Origin: Incurvaria masculella
Lineage: Eukaryota > Arthropoda > Insecta > Lepidoptera > Incurvariidae
Assembly (NCBI GenBank): GCA_946894095.1
Contig: OX335644.1
Location: 26,827,595-26,891,594 of the forward strand
Direction: 5' to 3'
Length of the DNA stretch: 64,000 bases
The first letter of the stretch is position 1. Each line of letters starts with the position of its first letter. The position numbers were made by a program, and so were the translations under genes. A model generated the notes under the pieces. That model was not told the DNA's origin. It was given only the letters and a program-made list of their open reading frames with translations, and searched no databases. Of the stretch, positions 63,501 to 64,000 are shown one piece after another.

Positions 63501-64000
63501 ATGATGTTGCCGTTCTGGTAGCAGAGCGCCGAGCGTGTAGTCGACGCAGACGCCGGTGCGATTGTACTTGGTCGTGCAGGAGACGCCGCCGGCTGCACAG
63601 ATAGTCTCGATGTATAGATGGGTAACCTTAGCTCAAAGGCGTCCGGCTGCGCGTACTTGATGATGCTGCCGTTCTGGTAGCAGAGCGCCGAGCGTGTAGT
63701 CGACGCAGACGCCGGTGCGATTGTACTTGGTCGTGCAGGAGACGCCGCCGGCTGCACAGATAGTCTCGATGTATAGATGGATTACCTTAGCTCAAAGGCG
63801 TCCGGCTGCGCGTACTTGATGATGCTGCCGTTCTGGTAGCAGAGCGCCGAGCGTGTAGTCGACGCAGACGCCGGTGCGATTGTACTTGGTCGTGCAGGAG
63901 ACGCCGGTTGCACAGATAGTCTCGAGGTATAGATGGATTACCTTAGCTCGAAGGCGTCCGGCTGTGCGTACTTGATGATGCTGCCGTTCTGGTAGCAGAG
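54399..64000 (-). CDS. CLIP-domain serine protease homolog, catalytically dead (5' end outside window)
   Basis: Supported exons on the minus strand are 62709-62606, 62022-61893, 60115-59892, 55962-55790, 55222-55058 and 54560-54399, all in phase, ending in TGA. Upstream is an amplified CLIP exon (63161 to beyond 64000). Such CLIPA/PPAF-like homologs are secreted hemolymph cofactors that promote prophenoloxidase activation and melanisation. Seen here: CLIP end CPSVLDWCC, linker, GCGSVTDGLRAG, the FGEFPW-equivalent YGECPWCVAIF, GSLIHPRVVLTAAAC, ELFPHQERAVSEHVVHE, NNIALLFLKEAVEI, NTACLP, DICPSHQGAPLFC and PGVYQGL. The triad positions are Ala, Asn and Gln, so no proteolysis is expected. The family call is firm; the orthologue is not identified. 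Confidence 0.85.
55058..55222 (-). CDS. Protease homolog exon with replaced catalytic Ser
   Basis: Acceptor CGTCGATAG, donor CGCAG|GTCTGC. It encodes ALTPIDGASCSERLRALGAG, GASFCAEPAPDGD and ICPSHQGAPLFCLTQ. The GDSGGP motif is SHQGAP, with Gln at the serine position. Confidence 0.87.
55500..55735 (+). mobile_element. LINE 3'-end fragment
   Basis: The plus-strand frame GKLWNRLPAEVFPSSYNLGS, FKHGVKKHLAGRHRFPL, stop, then a GC-rich 3' UTR and A-run. This is the ORF2 C-terminus of another non-LTR family, in an intron of the protease homolog. Confidence 0.72.
55790..55962 (-). CDS. Protease homolog exon with replaced catalytic Asp
   Basis: Acceptor CGTATGCAG, donor GCCAAG|GTACAC. It encodes KQRNNIALLFLKEAVEIQDN, VNTACLPRQDEQLPAAGC and GGWGRDRAGSYRDVLAK. 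The catalytic Asp of xNDIALL is Asn. Confidence 0.87.
55963..56880 (-). other. Protease homolog intron, no other gene
   Basis: AT-rich. Short open frames have no supportable features. Confidence 0.45.
56885..57070 (+). mobile_element. SINE body, headless
   Basis: CCCGTGGTTGAAGCGGCAAT, CCAGTTCAATGTAGCCGTGC, GTGGTATTAGCCATCAATAT and an A-run. Confidence 0.75.
57225..57575. repeat. 49 bp minisatellite, about 7 copies
   Basis: The unit includes GAAGGAAGCACGTATTTCGT, ACGAAGGACGAAGCGAAGG and AAACGCGTAC. Spacing of AGCACGTATT is exactly 49 bp (57241, 57290, 57339). Copies differ by one or two bases. Because 49 is not a multiple of three, each strand cycles through three frames, and long open frames result on both strands. 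Confidence 0.92.
57600..58380 (-). other. Protease homolog intron, no gene
   Basis: AT-rich with no recognised element until the Helitron-like sequence at 58381. Confidence 0.45.
58381..58617 (+). mobile_element. Helitron-like 3' end
   Basis: AAACTACGCAACGGATTTTG, AATAGATAGAGTGATTGAAG and 3' CCCGAGCGGAGCCGGGTACC, then TAGCTAG|T. It shares the 3' terminus with 39066. Confidence 0.65.
58680..58860 (+). pseudogene. Ty3/gypsy RNase H fragment, part 1
   Basis: The plus-strand frame reads WNAEFQSSFNKIKTWPCTEP, VMNVFDPELPINIYTDAS and VKEGYSS. This matches the start of the gypsy RNase H domain (I.TDAS). It is cut by a SINE at about 58860. Confidence 0.75.
58858..59238 (+). mobile_element. SINE inserted into the gypsy fragment
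   Basis: Head remnant with B box GGCCCGGGTTCAATACC, TTTCGTCACGAATGCAAGC, GGTAGGGTTTAATCCCGCC, GTTGGTACCATCGCATTGG, GTAGCCGTGCTCATAAAGGG and a 12-13 A tail. It is a well-preserved tRNA-type copy with a truncated A-box side. Confidence 0.8.
59240..59460 (+). pseudogene. Ty3/gypsy RNase H fragment, part 2
   Basis: VGAVLKQKDQNGDSEPVGYF, then with frame breaks EYLSIKEAVKYWQHWL and GILRS, the counterpart of the gypsy LAI..A...W..YL.G and TDHK positions. It continues part 1 after the SINE. Confidence 0.7.
59682..59693. repeat. Poly(G) run
   Basis: A run of about 12 G next to the duplicated exon pieces of the protease homolog. Confidence 0.75.
59703..59891 (-). pseudogene. Partial tandem duplications of the protease homolog His-region exon
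   Basis: Just 3' of the exon ending at 59892, the minus strand has a 26 nt spacer ending TATATCCACAG, then at 59865 a copy of the first about 95 nt of the exon (RDGGNPNSMSSSGYFCTGSL..VLTAAAC). A jump follows to the exon's last bases, a second similar spacer, and at 59732 a third start (AGACGGAAGGAACCCC). Both spacers end in an AG identical to a splice acceptor. The copies would shift frame if included, so they look like decaying duplicates. Confidence 0.75.
59892..60115 (-). CDS. Protease homolog exon with replaced catalytic His
   Basis: Acceptor TGATCATTTACAG, donor CTCGG|GTGCGC. It encodes GGNPNTMSSSGYFCTGSLIH, PRVVLTAAACAASARHATLT, VRVGDYDLAGARELFPHQER and VHEMYNSG. The LTAAHC motif is LTAAAC, so Ala replaces the catalytic His. 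Confidence 0.86.
60380..61080 (-). other. Protease homolog intron, no other gene
   Basis: AT-rich. A MITE and a TATA-like motif follow. Confidence 0.45.
61083..61092 (+). promoter_or_regulatory. TATA-like motif before a GC-rich leader
   Basis: TATATAAAAG is followed by about 35 bp of GC-rich DNA and TTCATTC, an arrangement like an insect core promoter. No plus-strand gene follows; a MITE begins at about 61150. It may be a chance match or a promoter remnant. Confidence 0.25.
61150..61699 (+). mobile_element. TTAA-family MITE, left end degenerate
   Basis: The interior matches 33460-33964 and 36850-37374 (ACGGTACAAAACCGTGCTGT, GGCTCCGTGATGAGGAAGAT). The right end is GATGGGCCACCTTAA. The left inverted repeat is replaced by CAACCCGGCGGCGGCGGG. 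Confidence 0.72.
61893..62022 (-). CDS. Protease homolog exon (linker to protease-like domain)
   Basis: Acceptor GTTGCAG, donor TTCAG|GTAATA. It encodes NSTEVSAGFRTNLGCGSVTD, GLRAGSSKDMAYGECPWC and VAIF. The Cys of GCGSV usually disulphide-links to the protease-like domain. Confidence 0.85.
62606..62709 (-). CDS. Protease homolog exon (end of CLIP domain)
   Basis: Acceptor TTCAATCCAG, donor CGCAG|GTCAGA. It encodes EGRCPSVLDWCCVDDILTAE and ALEQKKKLEASNA. The C-x6-CC pattern closes a CLIP domain. The exon is entered in phase 2, which fixes the frame needed from the preceding CLIP exon. Confidence 0.83.
62710..63150 (-). other. Intron between CLIP array and CLIP-end exon
   Basis: No other gene or recognised element. 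Confidence 0.5.
63161..63282 (-). CDS. CLIP exon unit 1 (nearest the rest of the gene)
   Basis: Acceptor TTTATGCAG, donor CTAAG|GTAATC. It encodes SFSCTTKDHSTGVRVDYRLC and YQNGTIIKYAKPHARAK. The start of a CLIP domain (C..LC.NG.II) is clear. Compared with the other units it lacks two bases just before the donor, which puts its end in phase 0 instead of the phase 2 required by the next exon. It is also more diverged than the other units. Confidence 0.6.
63316..63433 (-). pseudogene. CLIP exon unit 2 (nonsense codon)
   Basis: It reads GVSCTTKYNPTGVCVDYSLC and YQNGSIIKYAQPDGF in one frame, then TAG where other units have GAG. Splice sites TGTGCAG and CTAAG|GTAGTC are present. Without the nonsense codon it would join the next exon in phase. 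Confidence 0.7.
63468..63592 (-). pseudogene. CLIP exon unit 3 (7 nt insertion)
   Basis: Same as unit 2 but with seven extra bases after GACTAC (ACGCTCGGCGCTC instead of TCGCTC). The upstream frame GVSCTTKYNRTGVCVDYT does not continue into SALCYQNGNIIKYAQPDAFE. The downstream half is in the phase required by the next exon. Confidence 0.7.
63627..63751 (-). pseudogene. CLIP exon unit 4 (7 nt insertion, altered donor)
   Basis: Nearly identical to unit 3 including the insertion. The donor context is CTAAG|GTTACC. Because TAATCC became TTACCC, the frame reads through the spacer into unit 3. Confidence 0.7.
63786..63908 (-). pseudogene. CLIP exon unit 5 (7 nt insertion, acceptor lost)
   Basis: Same insertion as units 3 and 4. 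At its 5' side the acceptor TGTGCAG is changed to TGTGCAA and three bases are missing, so this unit should not be recognised as an exon start. Confidence 0.65.
63942..64000 (-). CDS. CLIP exon unit 6 (cut by window edge)
   Basis: The 3' part encodes LCYQNGSIIKYAQPDAFELR with an intact donor CTAAG|GTAATC in phase 2. The part that would show whether the 7 nt insertion is present lies beyond the window, so it may be the functional copy. Confidence 0.6.

Noticed and set aside
63161..64000. CRISPR-like or satellite interpretation of the CLIP array
   Set aside because: Units translate as a CLIP exon with splice-like ends, so an exon-derived tandem duplication explains it better.

Overview
This is an insect nuclear window, almost certainly from a moth or butterfly (Lepidoptera). 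AT-rich DNA packed with interspersed repeats surrounds short, very GC-rich coding exons with GT-AG introns. Several repeat families have a lepidopteran look: a roughly 300 bp element bounded by CCGGCCAAGTGCGAG and GGAACCCTAAAAA, Helitron-like 3' ends CGGAGCCGGGTACC..CTAGT, and Pol III SINEs. No bacterial operon, CRISPR array or rRNA gene is present.

I reconstructed four protein-coding genes by following exons, splice sites and codon phase. (1) An NDUFAF2/mimitin-type mitochondrial complex I assembly factor, minus strand, 3 exons, 9052 to 5392, 146 aa, complete. (2) A sorting nexin of the SNX7/SNX30 type (PX plus BAR-like region), plus strand, 8 exons, 17469 to 32497, 461 aa, complete. (3) Ornithine aminotransferase, minus strand, 8 exons, 45981 to 40655, 427 aa, complete except possibly for an upstream exon with a mitochondrial presequence. 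(4) A CLIP-domain serine protease homolog of the CLIPA/PPAF-like type, minus strand, from beyond the right edge to 54399. It has lost all three residues of the catalytic triad, and its CLIP-encoding exon is amplified into at least six head-to-tail copies.

All reconstructed exons keep phase across every junction. In the three complete genes the exon lengths sum exactly to a multiple of three, which is strong internal support. The genes have unrelated functions and I see no operon-like or cluster logic.

The rest is transposon-derived or featureless. The last intron of the sorting nexin holds a 6.1 kb, apparently full-length, two-ORF non-LTR retrotransposon (EN-RT-RNase H, I-group-like) with a 13 bp target-site duplication. 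Older fragments include several LINE 3' ends, an RTE-type fragment, a Ty3/gypsy RNase H fragment split by a SINE, TTAA-flanked MITEs, other terminal-inverted-repeat MITEs, Helitron-like ends, and about 18 SINE pieces whose shared body is headed either by 5S-rRNA-like or by tRNA-like promoter sequence. Local tandem repeats include a 60 bp x4 array, a 49 bp x7 minisatellite open in all frames, and GGAT runs.

I found no convincing new defence or biosynthetic system. The most unusual signals are the degenerate CLIP-exon array with 34-36 nt spacers, the triad-less protease homolog, inverted repeats tightly flanking sorting-nexin exon 4, and the swap of Pol III heads on one SINE body.
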